A DNA stretch of 64,000 nucleotides. It comes from CBDBON01 sp965208395. Lineage in GTDB: Bacteria; Chloroflexota; Dehalococcoidia; Lucifugimonadales; CBDBON01. Made by a program: the position numbers and the translations under genes. Where the stretch lies: the NCBI GenBank assembly GCA_965208395.1, contig CBDBON010000003.1:1302001-1366000 (forward strand), read 5' to 3'. Below are positions 42,003-50,854 of the stretch, piece after piece. Positions within the stretch are counted from its first letter, which is position 1, and the number at the start of each line of letters is the position of its first letter. The notes under the pieces were generated by a model. The model saw only the letters and a list, made by a program, of their open reading frames with translations, was not told where the DNA came from and searched no databases.

Positions 42003-43454
42003 ATGAGGGTCGCCTGCGTGCTCGTCACTCACCTGAGAGCGAAGGTGGAGATGAGCCGACAGCCCCACCTGAAGACCACGCCCGTACTGATCGCCGACCG
42101 AGAAGTTTCGAGGGCGAGGCCCCTGGTCGTTGACCGCTTTCCCGGCGCCTCGGAGGCGACGGCCGGTATGACCCTGGAGCAGGCGGTCTCACGGCACACG
42201 AACGCTGTCGTGCTGGATGCCGACGAGCCACACTACCGCCGGGTCTTCAGTCAGATGCTCTCTGCCCTACAGGGAATCAGCGACCGGGTTGAGGAGGCCG
42301 AGCTCGGCAGGGCCTATGTGCGCATCGACGGACTCGAGGGAGCGTATCGTGACGAGGCTGGGGTCGTCTCCGCCCTGCTGAACGCCGTTCCCACCTACCT
42401 GATCCCGCGTATCGGAGTTGCCGATGCCAAGTTCCCTGCCCTGATTGCGGCGCAGACTTGCACGCCCCAGGGAGCGTTCAGGGTCCCCGGCGACGTCAGG
42501 ATCTTCCTCGCCCCGCACACCGTGGACCTGCTCCCCATCTCAGTCCAAGCGAGGAACGAGTTGCACCGGTTCGGCCTGCACACTATGGGGGCGGTCGCCT
42601 CGATGAGTCAGCACATGCTTGCGGACCGCTTCGGACGTGACGGAATGCGTGCCTGGGCGCTCTGCAATGGGACTGACGATAGCCCGGTCGTTCCCCTGGC
42701 TCTCGAGGAGACGGTGGTCGAGCACACCTCCCTGCCGTTTCACTCCTCTTCCATAGAGGTCCTGTACGTGGCGGTGGATGTCCTACTCAAGAGAGCTTTC
42801 GCCCGGCCGGAGATGAGAGGCCGATATGCGGCCGCGGCGGACCTCCTCTGTACGGGAGCGGGCTGGCCTGCATGGGAAAAGAGCATCAGGTTCAAGCAGC
42901 CCGTCGGCGTATGGGAGAAGGCCTCATTCGCGGTCCGAAGCCGGTTGGAGGCGGATCCTCCCCGCAATCCCCTGGAGGACGTGACGCTCAGGCTGGCCGG
43001 CTTCACGGGGGAGTCGGGATACCAGATGGGGCTGTTCGACTATGCCCAGGGCGACAGACGCCGACGTCTCGTGGAGGTGGACAGGAGGTTGCAGCCGTTG
43101 ATGGGAGGAGTCCCCGCGCTTCACAAGATCGTCGAGGTCGCTCCTTGGCACCCGATGCCGGAGATGCGGGCACTGCAGGTGCCAATCGACCCTTCGGGCA
43201 GAGACGCCATCAGGCTCCTGCACACCCCCACGCCGGTGGAGGTGATCGAGGGTTCTGAAGGGGAGCCGGAGTCCGTGCGAATCACGAGACGCTGGCGGCG
43301 GGTAGCACGCATAGACGACAGGTGGACGTTCGACCTGTGGTGGCTCCCGAAGCCAGTGGCGCGCTCCTACTACCGCATCGATCCCGGCGACGGCAGGCTG
43401 TTGACCTTGTTCCGTGACCAATGGGACGAACGCTGGTACCGGCAGAGCGCCTGA
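42003..43454 (+). CDS. imuB: ImuB-like Y-family polymerase homologue (mutasome subunit)
   Basis: A 483-residue member of the Y-family that lacks catalytic residues. It begins MRVACVLVTHLRAKVE, without the usual D-x-x-x-F-y motif, and has RIDGLEGAY where active enzymes have S-x-DE. ImuB acts as an adaptor that links DnaE2 to the beta clamp during SOS mutagenesis. A helix-hairpin-helix-like region (LHRFGLHTMGAVASMS) and a C-terminal domain ending WTFDLWWLPKPVARSYYR are present. Its stop overlaps dnaE2 by one base. ImuA, the third usual partner, is not in the window. Confidence 0.9.
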   Translation: MRVACVLVTHLRAKVEMSRQPHLKTTPVLIADREVSRARPLVVDRFPGASEATAGMTLEQAVSRHTNAVVLDADEPHYRRVFSQMLSALQGISDRVEEAELGRAYVRIDGLEGAYRDEAGVVSALLNAVPTYLIPRIGVADAKFPALIAAQTCTPQGAFRVPGDVRIFLAPHTVDLLPISVQARNELHRFGLHTMGAVASMSQHMLADRFGRDGMRAWALCNGTDDSPVVPLALEETVVEHTSLPFHSSSIEVLYVAVDVLLKRAFARPEMRGRYAAAADLLCTGAGWPAWEKSIRFKQPVGVWEKASFAVRSRLEADPPRNPLEDVTLRLAGFTGESGYQMGLFDYAQGDRRRRLVEVDRRLQPLMGGVPALHKIVEVAPWHPMPEMRALQVPIDPSGRDAIRLLHTPTPVEVIEGSEGEPESVRITRRWRRVARIDDRWTFDLWWLPKPVARSYYRIDPGDGRLLTLFRDQWDERWYRQSA

Positions 43455-46400
43455 TGACAGATGGTTACGTCGAGCTTCATGCCAAGAGCTTCTACTCCTT
43501 CGGTATGGGAGCGTCCCACGCCCACGAGCTGCTCGCCCAGGCTAAGGAGCACGGCTACCCGGCACTGGCACTGACCGACTCCAATCTCTGCGGCGCGCTG
43601 GAGTTCGCCCGGCTCGCCAACAGCCTTGGCATCCGGCCCATCACGGGCGGCGAGCTGGCTCTGACAGATGGATCACGGCTGACGCTGCTGGCGAGGACGC
43701 GGGCAGGTTACTCCAACATCTCCCGGCTCTTCACCATCGCCAACGCCGCCGACCGCAGGGAGCCTAGGCTCGACCCCTCTTATCTTCCCCACCACTCCGA
43801 GGGCGTTATGCTGCTTACAGGGGGGCGAGACGGGCCACTCTCACGGTCGGTAACGGATGGCCGCGTTGGTGAGGCCAGCACGCTCCTGACGAGGTACCTG
43901 GACTGGTACGGCCCCTGCTCGGTGTACGTCGAGCTTAGCCAGAACCTCCTGCAAGGCGACACCGACCGCAACAGGAAGCTCGCGAGGCTCGCCGCCGAAG
44001 TCGGCGTTCTCGTGGTCGCCACCAACGACGTCCACTACCACGCACAGGAGCGTTACAGGCTGCAAAACGCGCTGGTCGCGGCGAGGCTCAACACGACCAT
44101 AGACCAGGCCCTCCCATACCTTCGTCCCAGCCATCACCTCTACCTGAAGCCCCAGGTCGAGATGGAGCGGCTCTTCAGGGAGTGCCCGGAGGCCGTCTCG
44201 AATACCATGCGAGTGGCCGAGCGATGCGACTTCGACCTCAGCACCGATCTGGGCTATACGCTGCCGGATCCCGTAGTGCCAGACGGCTACACCCCGGAGA
44301 GCTACCTGCGGCGTCTCTGCCACGAGGCGGCAGCTCGGCGCTACGACGGGACGATGGTGCAACGGGTCGAGGAGCGTCTCCGGGCGGAGTTCAAGCTCAT
44401 CGAGCACCTCAACCTGGCGGGATTCCTGCTGCTCTACAGGGAGATCGTCCTCGTTGCCCAGCGGATCATGCAGGAGCGTGGCCTGGTCGGCCCGGAGACG
44501 CCGGTGGAGGAGAGACCTCCGGGAAGGGGACGAGGATCGTCGGTGGCGCTGCTGGTGGGGTATCTCATCGGCATCAGCCACGTCGATCCCCTGAAGTGGG
44601 ACCTCACCCTGGAACGCTTCATCTCCGAGGACATGACCTCCCTTCCCGACATCGACCTCGACTTCCCCAGGGGGCTCAGGGACGAGCTTATCGAGCGCGT
44701 ACATCGCCACTTCGGGCCGGAGTACGCCGTCCTGACAGGAGCCATAACCACCTACAAGGTGAAGGGCATCATCCAGGACCTGGGCAAGGCGCTGGGACTT
44801 CCGCAGGAGCATCTCTCCCTGCTGTCGAAGCGGCTGCACTCCCACGACGCCGCAGACCTGCGGGACGAGATGGCGCTGCTCCCGGACTTCAGGGACAGGG
44901 TCGCCGCGCCGGGCTGGCGCGACCTGCTGACCCTTGCCCCACAACTCATGGACGCCCCTAAGGGACTCAGCCAGCACGTCGGCGGAATGGTGCTCAGCAG
45001 CTCTCCCATACCGGAGATGGTCCCCATGAGGGCGGGGGCGATGGACGGACGCTACATCATGGACTGGAACAGGGACAGCGTGGCCGACGCCGGATTCGCA
45101 AAGATAGACATCCTCTCCCTGCCCGTGCTCGACCAGATAGAGGAGATCCTCGACCTCGTGGAAGCGCGGGAGGGGAGGCGGCCGGACCTGAGCAGGATCG
45201 ACCCCGAGGACCCGAACGTCTACGACATGATCAACGAGGGCCAGTCCAAGGGCGTCTTCCTGCTCCAGTCGCCCGCGCAGCTGAAGATGGCGCAGCGTCT
45301 GAAGTCTCGCAACCTCCTTGATCTCGCCTACCAGGTCGCCCTCATCCGTCCCGGCGTCGGCGTCCAGGGCAGCGCCGTCTCCCAGTTCGTGGAGCGCTAC
45401 AGGCATGGAGCCGAGTGGGAGTACGACCACCCGCTGGAGAGGCGCGCCCTGGAGCGCGGCTACGGGGTCATCGTCTGGCAGGAGCAGGTGGTCCAGCTCA
45501 TCGAAGATGTGGCGGGCATGACGGCGGCGGAGGCCGACGAGGTGCGCCGCGCCTTCGCGAGGCCCAACAACGAGCACCTCATAGCCATGCACTGGGAGAG
45601 GTTCCTGGAGGGAGCGCGGTGCAACGGTGTCGCAAGAGAGACGGCACGACGGATATTCGGAAAGATCAACGGTCACTACATGTTTCCCGAGTCGCACTCC
45701 CACGCCTTCGCCATCACCGCCTACCAGGCCGCGTGGCTCAAGCGCTACCATCCGCTGGAGTTCTTCGTCGCGCTGATAAACAACCAGCCGATGGGGTTCT
45801 ACCCGATGGAGACACTGAAGCAGGACGCGCGGCGCTTCGGCGTCCCCTTCCTGAACCCGTGCGTCAACGGGAGCCTGGTCGCGTGCGCTCCAGAGCGTGG
45901 CTCCGCGCGGCTGGGCCTTCAGTTCATCAAGGACGTGGGCTCGGTGAAGGCGAAGCTCATCGTGGAGGAGAGGGATCGGCGCGGCCCCTACGTTACCGCA
46001 GGTGACCTGGTGCGGCGGACGGGGTTGAAGCCGCAGGCTGTGCTATCCCTGACGATGGCGGGTGCCTTCGACGGCATCACTCAGAACCGCAGGGAGGCCC
46101 TGTGGGAGGCGGGTCTGCATACCCGCCCTTTCCGCAACGGCCAGAGCGCACTGCCTGTCTCCATCCAGGACGACGTGCCCCGGCTGCCGGACTTCACGGA
46201 GAGGGAGAAGATGATGGGAGAGTACCGGGTGATGGGCATCTACCCCAGGGGCCATCTCATGGAGTTCGTCAGGCCGATCCTGGGTCCGAGCGTGCTACCC
46301 ACGGCAGACGTCGAGACGTGCGGCGATGACGAATCGGTTACAGTCGCCGGATGGCCGGTGGCCAGGCAGCACCCGCGCGGGCGGGACGGCACGGTCTTCG

Positions 46401-46603
46401 TGACCATCGAGGACGAGACGGGAGACGTCCAGGTCATCATCTGGCGCGACCTGTTCGCAAGGCGCCGCAGGGAGTTGGGCAGCCAGGTCGTGGAGGTGAC
46501 GGGATGGGTTTCGCGGTGGGATGGGACCACCAACGTGATAGCGACGGACGTGCGGGCCATCCGGTCAGGTGTGGTCATGCCAGCCTCCCACGACTGGCAC
46601 TGA
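43454..46603 (+). CDS. dnaE2: Error-prone DNA polymerase DnaE2
   Basis: A 1,049-residue C-family polymerase. The N-terminal PHP domain is seen in ELHAKSFYSFGMGASHAHEL with LALTDSN. The catalytic aspartates are in SLPDIDLDFPRG near residue 397. The later PDxD palm, thumb and fingers, a helix-hairpin-helix segment (LIVEERDRRGPYVTAGDLV) and a C-terminal OB-fold (VFVTIEDETGDVQVIIW) are all there. DnaE2 does translesion synthesis with ImuB. Start ATG at 43454 overlaps the imuB stop. It is under the SOS promoter at 41939. Confidence 0.96.
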   Translation: MTDGYVELHAKSFYSFGMGASHAHELLAQAKEHGYPALALTDSNLCGALEFARLANSLGIRPITGGELALTDGSRLTLLARTRAGYSNISRLFTIANAADRREPRLDPSYLPHHSEGVMLLTGGRDGPLSRSVTDGRVGEASTLLTRYLDWYGPCSVYVELSQNLLQGDTDRNRKLARLAAEVGVLVVATNDVHYHAQERYRLQNALVAARLNTTIDQALPYLRPSHHLYLKPQVEMERLFRECPEAVSNTMRVAERCDFDLSTDLGYTLPDPVVPDGYTPESYLRRLCHEAAARRYDGTMVQRVEERLRAEFKLIEHLNLAGFLLLYREIVLVAQRIMQERGLVGPETPVEERPPGRGRGSSVALLVGYLIGISHVDPLKWDLTLERFISEDMTSLPDIDLDFPRGLRDELIERVHRHFGPEYAVLTGAITTYKVKGIIQDLGKALGLPQEHLSLLSKRLHSHDAADLRDEMALLPDFRDRVAAPGWRDLLTLAPQLMDAPKGLSQHVGGMVLSSSPIPEMVPMRAGAMDGRYIMDWNRDSVADAGFAKIDILSLPVLDQIEEILDLVEAREGRRPDLSRIDPEDPNVYDMINEGQSKGVFLLQSPAQLKMAQRLKSRNLLDLAYQVALIRPGVGVQGSAVSQFVERYRHGAEWEYDHPLERRALERGYGVIVWQEQVVQLIEDVAGMTAAEADEVRRAFARPNNEHLIAMHWERFLEGARCNGVARETARRIFGKINGHYMFPESHSHAFAITAYQAAWLKRYHPLEFFVALINNQPMGFYPMETLKQDARRFGVPFLNPCVNGSLVACAPERGSARLGLQFIKDVGSVKAKLIVEERDRRGPYVTAGDLVRRTGLKPQAVLSLTMAGAFDGITQNRREALWEAGLHTRPFRNGQSALPVSIQDDVPRLPDFTEREKMMGEYRVMGIYPRGHLMEFVRPILGPSVLPTADVETCGDDESVTVAGWPVARQHPRGRDGTVFVTIEDETGDVQVIIWRDLFARRRRELGSQVVEVTGWVSRWDGTTNVIATDVRAIRSGVVMPASHDWH

Positions 46604-46665
46604 CGTCTCAAGGCAAGCGGCATTGCGCGAACGCCGCGGTCGGTACATCATGTGTGCGAGATGTG

Positions 46666-46731
46666 CGGAAGGACGGCTTCTACGAGTGGCAGCGGACCGA
46701 AGCTGACAGGAGGCCGATGTACGCCTCGTAG
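46666..46731 (+). pseudogene. Relic of a SRAP (YedK/HMCES) gene
   Basis: A short fragment reads DGFYEWQRTEADRRPMY and then TAG. DGFYEWQ with a following K/R-x-P-Y/M-x block is the conserved heart of SRAP proteins, which crosslink to abasic sites in single-stranded DNA and carry the catalytic Glu in it. No upstream MCGR start or downstream His block is found in frame. Its position right after imuB-dnaE2 fits a former SOS-linked gene that has decayed. Confidence 0.5.
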
Positions 46732-46743
46732 CTGCTTCAGACA

Positions 46744-46940
46744 TTTGACTTACACGAACATCAGTGCTATCAGAAGCGCGATCCAATCCCCCGGCCATCC
46801 AATACGACCCACATGCTGAAATCTACCGTTTTTTGTAGGCAAACCTGTCGGATTGAGCAGCCATTCTTACGGCGGTCCCGATCTCAGTCAGCTACGAAAT
46901 ACGACAAATACATGAGAATACGACACCTGGGGAAGAAAAC
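46744..46940 (+). repeat. Interspersed repeat of about 200 bp, copy 1
   Basis: Shares with 61711-61943 (opposite strand) the blocks TACACGAACATCAGTGCTAT (46751-46770), CGGCCA near 46791, TTTTGTAGG-CAAACC-TGTCGGA near 46830-46855, and ACGACAAAT-CATGAGAATACGACAC near 46900-46926. It lies in the 559-bp gap 46604-47162, directly after the SRAP relic. Its promoter-like end is decayed here (TTGACT, TATCAG). Confidence 0.7.
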
Positions 46941-46974
46941 CCTTCGCCGTCAGTCTGACGCTCCAGGGTTACAC

Positions 46975-47003
46975 TTGACACACTTCGATACTCATAATAT
47001 ATA
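46975..47003 (+). promoter_or_regulatory. Promoter of the DUF1761-CMD pair
   Basis: Perfect TTGACA (46975-46980), 17-bp spacer, TATATA (46998-47003). A leader of about 155 nt follows. Confidence 0.6.
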
Positions 47004-47162
47004 GAGCCTACCTTGGACTTGCCCTGCCGCCTCTCGACTCCTCCCGTCCCTGGCGGCCTGCAGACCGGCCAGACAGGAAGACTGAGATGGCGTGTCCTTG
47101 AACAGTCACGATTTCTTACTATGGTCCGGCCCGACGAAATTCGCAGCTGAGGAGGTCACACC

Positions 47163-47582
47163 TTGGAGTTGGATCTGGCTGACGTCAACTATCTCGCGGT
47201 CGTCGCGGCCATAGCCGTCAACATGATCGTGGGCGCTGTCTGGTACTCGCCGTTGCTGTTCGCAAGACCATGGATGGCGGGGAACGGCTTTACGGAGGAG
47301 CAGATCAAAGCGCAGGGAAGCGCGACGCGGGGCTACGTCGTTAGCGTCATCGCCTCCATCGTCATCGCCTTCGCTATCGCTCTGTTCGCCCAGGCGACCG
47401 GCGCGGACACCGCGATCGACGGACTGCTGCTTGGGCTGGCGGCCGGCGTGGGCTTCGTGGCAACGACGTCCGCGGCCAACTACATCTTCGAGTCCAGACC
47501 CCTGAAGCTGTACCTGATCAACTCGGGCTACCCGGTGGTCTCCTTCACCTTGATCGGCCTGCTGATCGGCGCCTGGCAGTAG
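47163..47582 (+). CDS. DUF1761 membrane protein
   Basis: A 139-residue protein with four hydrophobic segments, starting with TTG behind GAGGAGG. The motif VNMIVGAVWYSPLLFARPWM near residue 20 and the following AIDGLLLGLAAGVGFVATTSAANYIFESRPL are typical of DUF1761. The function is unknown. It is 22 bp upstream of a CMD-family gene. Confidence 0.85.
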   Translation: MELDLADVNYLAVVAAIAVNMIVGAVWYSPLLFARPWMAGNGFTEEQIKAQGSATRGYVVSVIASIVIAFAIALFAQATGADTAIDGLLLGLAAGVGFVATTSAANYIFESRPLKLYLINSGYPVVSFTLIGLLIGAWQ

Positions 47583-47604
47583 GAACGGCGACAAGGAGGC
47601 GGCG

Positions 47605-48150
47605 ATGGCGAGGCTACCCCGGATCACGGTAAGAGGAGACCTCCCGGCAAAGGACGCGCGCGCCTTCGACTCTATAGCTGAGAGTCGGGGCCAAGTGAGC
47701 GGCCCCTTCTCCATGCTGTTGCACAGCCCGGAGGTCGCATCACGGACCGCACACCTCGGGACATACATCAGGTTCGAGTCTGTCCTGTCTCCCGCCGACC
47801 GGGAGTTGGCGATTATCACCACCTCACGCGAGTTCGACTGCGACTTCGAGTGGTCCGCCCACGAGCCGTTGGCTCGTGAAGCGGGCGTCCTGCCGGAGAC
47901 GATAGAGACCGTCGCCGGCCGGGGAGACGTCAGACAGCTCTCACCGCGAGAGGGGACGATTGTAGAGTACGGGCGCCAGTTGTTCAGGAATCGAAGGGTC
48001 TCTGACCGGACCTTCGACGAGGCCAGATCGCTCTTTGGAGATCAGGGCGTGGTCGAGCTTACCGCCACGTTCGGCTACTATGCCATGCTCGCCTGCACCC
48101 TGAACGCCTTCAGGGTCGAGCCTGCGCACGGCGCTCCCACTCTACCCTAG
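47605..48150 (+). CDS. Carboxymuconolactone decarboxylase family protein
   Basis: A 181-residue all-helical protein with an ATG behind AAGGAGGCG. SVLSPADRELAIITTSREFDCDFEWSAHEPLAREAGV is the CMD core; the usual C-x-x-C of AhpD is replaced by C-D-F-E here, so peroxidase activity of the AhpD type is unlikely. These proteins are often seen as lyases or hydratases of lactones, or oxidative-stress accessory proteins. It overlaps the convergent secreted-protein gene by 9 bp. Confidence 0.85.
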   Translation: MARLPRITVRGDLPAKDARAFDSIAESRGQVSGPFSMLLHSPEVASRTAHLGTYIRFESVLSPADRELAIITTSREFDCDFEWSAHEPLAREAGVLPETIETVAGRGDVRQLSPREGTIVEYGRQLFRNRRVSDRTFDEARSLFGDQGVVELTATFGYYAMLACTLNAFRVEPAHGAPTLP

Positions 48151-49032
48151 ACTTCGCGCCCTACCGCTCCTGAGGATGCGGAAGGCCGCTGCAGCGGCCA
48201 ACAGCCCGGCAAGCACGGCCAGACCCACGCCGGTGACGCCCGGCACAGGCGGCGCCTTGACCATCACGGTGTCCGACGAGATCAGGGTGGTCCCGTCCGT
48301 TTCGTAGTATTCCACGGTCACCTCGTCCCCAGGCTGGACCCAGACCGTCGCGTCTCCCGCCTGGTCCGTCTGACTATCTAGGCTGAGAGTCGTCTCTCCC
48401 AGGAATAGGCCCGACTTCGGCGCGGGGGTTGAGTCCGTCTCGCTGGTAACCTCGGAGATCGCGATCCACTCGCCCGACGTGTCCGACTCGCTGAACACTC
48501 TCACCCGTTGCGCCGATGCGTCGTAGCTGTTGACCCGGTTGAAGTTGAACTCGAATGTGAGCGTACTCCCCGTATCCACGTCGGTGAAGAATGCAACCTC
48601 GTCTGTATCGGGGCAGCAAGTCGCCAGCACAAGGGTGAATCCGCCGCCGGGCAGATCAACGTCAGCCGTCTCACCGGAACCCAGAGCGAACGGTGTATTC
48701 GCCGGCGTGGACTCATCGTAGGCGCATCCCGTGCTTAGCGAGTGCTCGTCCGAATGCGGCGCTCCGGTTGAGAGGTTCAACCGCTGATTCGCCGGAACCG
48801 TAGCCGACAGCTCCGTCCAGGTGGCCGTACAGCTGTCGGTAGTGTTGAGGGACTCATGTCTGACGTATACCTTGAGCCCCTCGTCGGACTCGACCGAGTC
48901 GACCGCATTGCCGGCGCCGTCCTGAAACTCCACGGCGCCCTCCGGCACGGCGGCGGCATCCGCTTCGGGTATCTGCGCTACCGATAGTATCAGGATAGCG
49001 AGCAGTATCGGGCCGACTGATACCGGTCTCAC
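48142..49032 (-). CDS. Secreted protein with C-terminal sorting-like anchor
   Basis: A 296-residue protein with an N-terminal signal (LLAILILSVAQIPEADA, cleavage around residue 27), a beta-rich extracellular region low in Lys with a CC pair near residue 133, and a C-terminal tail of P-P-V-P-G-V-T-G-V-G, a hydrophobic stretch and an Arg-rich end. That tripartite tail resembles the sorting signals recognised by exosortase-type systems, but it is not one of the named motifs I can fix. The function is unknown. It is convergent with the CMD gene. Confidence 0.75.
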   Translation of the reverse strand: MRPVSVGPILLAILILSVAQIPEADAAAVPEGAVEFQDGAGNAVDSVESDEGLKVYVRHESLNTTDSCTATWTELSATVPANQRLNLSTGAPHSDEHSLSTGCAYDESTPANTPFALGSGETADVDLPGGGFTLVLATCCPDTDEVAFFTDVDTGSTLTFEFNFNRVNSYDASAQRVRVFSESDTSGEWIAISEVTSETDSTPAPKSGLFLGETTLSLDSQTDQAGDATVWVQPGDEVTVEYYETDGTTLISSDTVMVKAPPVPGVTGVGLAVLAGLLAAAAAFRILRSGRARSLG

Positions 49033-49070
49033 GGTGCCATGACTCCCTCCACGTCCGGCGAGTAGGGATT

Positions 49071-49108
49071 TGCCCCATCCTAACCTTCCCCCGGAGCCGG
49101 GGGAAGGT
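49071..49108. repeat. REP-like palindromic element, copy 2 (inverted relative to 976-1009)
   Basis: CCCCATCCTA precedes a perfect 12-bp inverted repeat ACCTTCCCCCGG (49083-49094) / CCGGGGGAAGGT (49097-49108). Read on the other strand it matches the element behind polA (GGGGAAGGTT-GGATGGG). Confidence 0.65.
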
Positions 49109-49116
49109 ACGAGAAA

Positions 49117-50046
49117 TCAGCCTTCGAGGATCGCCTCGACCTGCGTGAGATCGTCGTCCGTGAGATGCCACGAGACCGCCCTAGCGTTGGCCGTGACCTG
49201 TTCAGGCTTGGTGGCGCCGGCTATGACCGAGCTCACCGCCGGCCGGGCCAGCAACCAGGCGAAAGCGAGCTCCAGGAGAGAGTGGCCTCGCTGCTCCGCA
49301 AAGCTCTCCAATGCCTCTATCAGGTCGTAGTTCGCGTCTACGAACATGCCGCGGTCGCTCTCGGCCAGTCGAGTCCCGGCCGGAGCCGGCTGACCGCGCC
49401 TGTACTTTCCGGTGAGAAAGCCGCTAGCCAGTGGGAAATACGGGAGGATCCCGATCCCGTACTCGTCGCAGAACGGCACCAACTCCCTCTCCGGCTCGCG
49501 GACCAGCATGCTGTAGTGCGGCTGGACGCTGGAAAAAGACGTTAACCCCAGACTCTCCGAGGTCCACACTCCCTCACAGACCTGCCATGCGGCGAAGTTG
49601 GAGCAGCCGGTATATCGGACCTTGCCCTCCTTAACGAGATCGTCCAGGACGCGGACTGTCTCCTCTATCGGAGTCGATTCGTCCACGAAATGTATCTGAT
49701 AGAGGTCGACGTAGTCGGTGCCCAGGCGACGTAAGCTCTCCTCGATCTCGTGCCGGATATGTTTCAGCGACGCTCCCTCATCGTTGGGGCCGTCACCCAT
49801 CCTACCGCCCACCTTGGTGGCAATCACCGCCTCGTGACGTTTGCCATTCAGAGCCCGGCCGATATACTCCTCGGACAGCCCCTTGCTGTAGATGTTCGCC
49901 GTATCCAGCAGGTTGATACCCTCATGCAGGGCCTGGTCTATCACCCTGGCTGTGCCCTCGGCGTCCACCCTCGCACCGAAGTTGTTCGTGCCGAGTCCAA
50001 CCGCAGAGACCTTGAGGCCGGAGTCGCCAAGCTGTCTGAACTCCAC
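49117..50046 (-). CDS. Aldo/keto reductase
   Basis: A 309-residue TIM-barrel NADPH-dependent reductase. The opening MEFRQLGDSGLKVSAVGLGTNNFG, the catalytic Asp/Tyr in LLDTANIYSKGLSEEYIG, the Lys in VIATKVGG and the His in DYVDLYQIHFVD are all in place. YTGCSNFAAWQ and a C-terminal SVIAGATKPEQV complete the family. The physiological substrate is not known. Confidence 0.95.
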   Translation of the reverse strand: MEFRQLGDSGLKVSAVGLGTNNFGARVDAEGTARVIDQALHEGINLLDTANIYSKGLSEEYIGRALNGKRHEAVIATKVGGRMGDGPNDEGASLKHIRHEIEESLRRLGTDYVDLYQIHFVDESTPIEETVRVLDDLVKEGKVRYTGCSNFAAWQVCEGVWTSESLGLTSFSSVQPHYSMLVREPERELVPFCDEYGIGILPYFPLASGFLTGKYRRGQPAPAGTRLAESDRGMFVDANYDLIEALESFAEQRGHSLLELAFAWLLARPAVSSVIAGATKPEQVTANARAVSWHLTDDDLTQVEAILEG

Positions 50047-50118
50047 TAGGCATACGCCTCCATTGCCGATAAGGGTCGTACCAGACCCCTACTCTAAGAA
50101 ACCTTCTCTATGAGTATC

Positions 50119-50820
50119 TCAGCCCGGAGACCGAACTGTCTCACGCCGCGCCACCAGAAGCCCGTCTTCGCGGTCGACTCTGATCGCGAACGGGAAACGG
50201 TCGATCTCGACTGCCATCCTCCGGTCTTCCACGTGAAAGTGCGGACGTCCAGGATCACCGTACTTCTGGGCCTCCCCGCCCGCTAGGACGAGACTGCGGA
50301 CAGCCTCCCGGTCCGGCTGACGACCCTCGAAGAGATTGCGAAGGTATAGCGCGCACTGCTCGTCTTCGTCAGTGCGGAACTCTCCTCCCCCTCCCATCGC
50401 CACGATCGTAACGAGATCTGGCTCGCGTCTCCGCACCGCCTCGACTGTCGAGCTTGCAATGACCAGCGACACGGCGTAGATCCGGTCTGCGTGGCGAGCC
50501 GACGACACCCCAACGGTGCCGGCACGCGTCGACTGTATCAATGTCTTGCCCCGGACCTCGGCCCTGGACAGCTCGAACGGCGAGTTGCCGAAATGAAACC
50601 CTTCGGGGCGGATGCCTTCGACCTCTCCCATGCAGAGATCTCCGGCGCCCCGAGCTAGCAGGTCCAGGGCCTCGTCGACCTCTGCCACGAGTACGATCTT
50701 CTCCGCGCCACGGGAGAGCGCCACAGACGCCGTCGTGAAAGCCCTGAAAACGTCGATGATGAGCACGGTGCCCCGCGCCTCCATCGCACCTCCGAGAAGA
50801 CTGCGAATCTCGATCTTCAT
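50119..50820 (-). CDS. ComB-like 2-phosphosulfolactate phosphatase family protein
   Basis: A 233-residue protein with the ComB hallmarks TVLIIDVFRAFTTASVAL near residue 17, FHFGNSPFEL near 78, GKTLIQSTRAGTVG near 92 and DEDEQCALYL near 160. ComB is a Mg-dependent acid phosphatase in coenzyme M synthesis, but bacterial members occur without that pathway and are poorly understood. The ATG at 50820 begins the family homology; the extra 36 codons upstream overlap ispH DNA and are rejected. Together with ispH (34 bp upstream) it may form a unit. Confidence 0.85.
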   Translation of the reverse strand: MKIEIRSLLGGAMEARGTVLIIDVFRAFTTASVALSRGAEKIVLVAEVDEALDLLARGAGDLCMGEVEGIRPEGFHFGNSPFELSRAEVRGKTLIQSTRAGTVGVSSARHADRIYAVSLVIASSTVEAVRRREPDLVTIVAMGGGGEFRTDEDEQCALYLRNLFEGRQPDREAVRSLVLAGGEAQKYGDPGRPHFHVEDRRMAVEIDRFPFAIRVDREDGLLVARRETVRSPG

Positions 50821-50854
50821 GGGTGCATGAAGGGCTTCCCGGCGTTCCGGAGCT

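Noticed and set aside
43841..45751. 636-residue minus-strand frame opposite dnaE2
   Set aside because: Antisense shadow with low-complexity composition and no motif.
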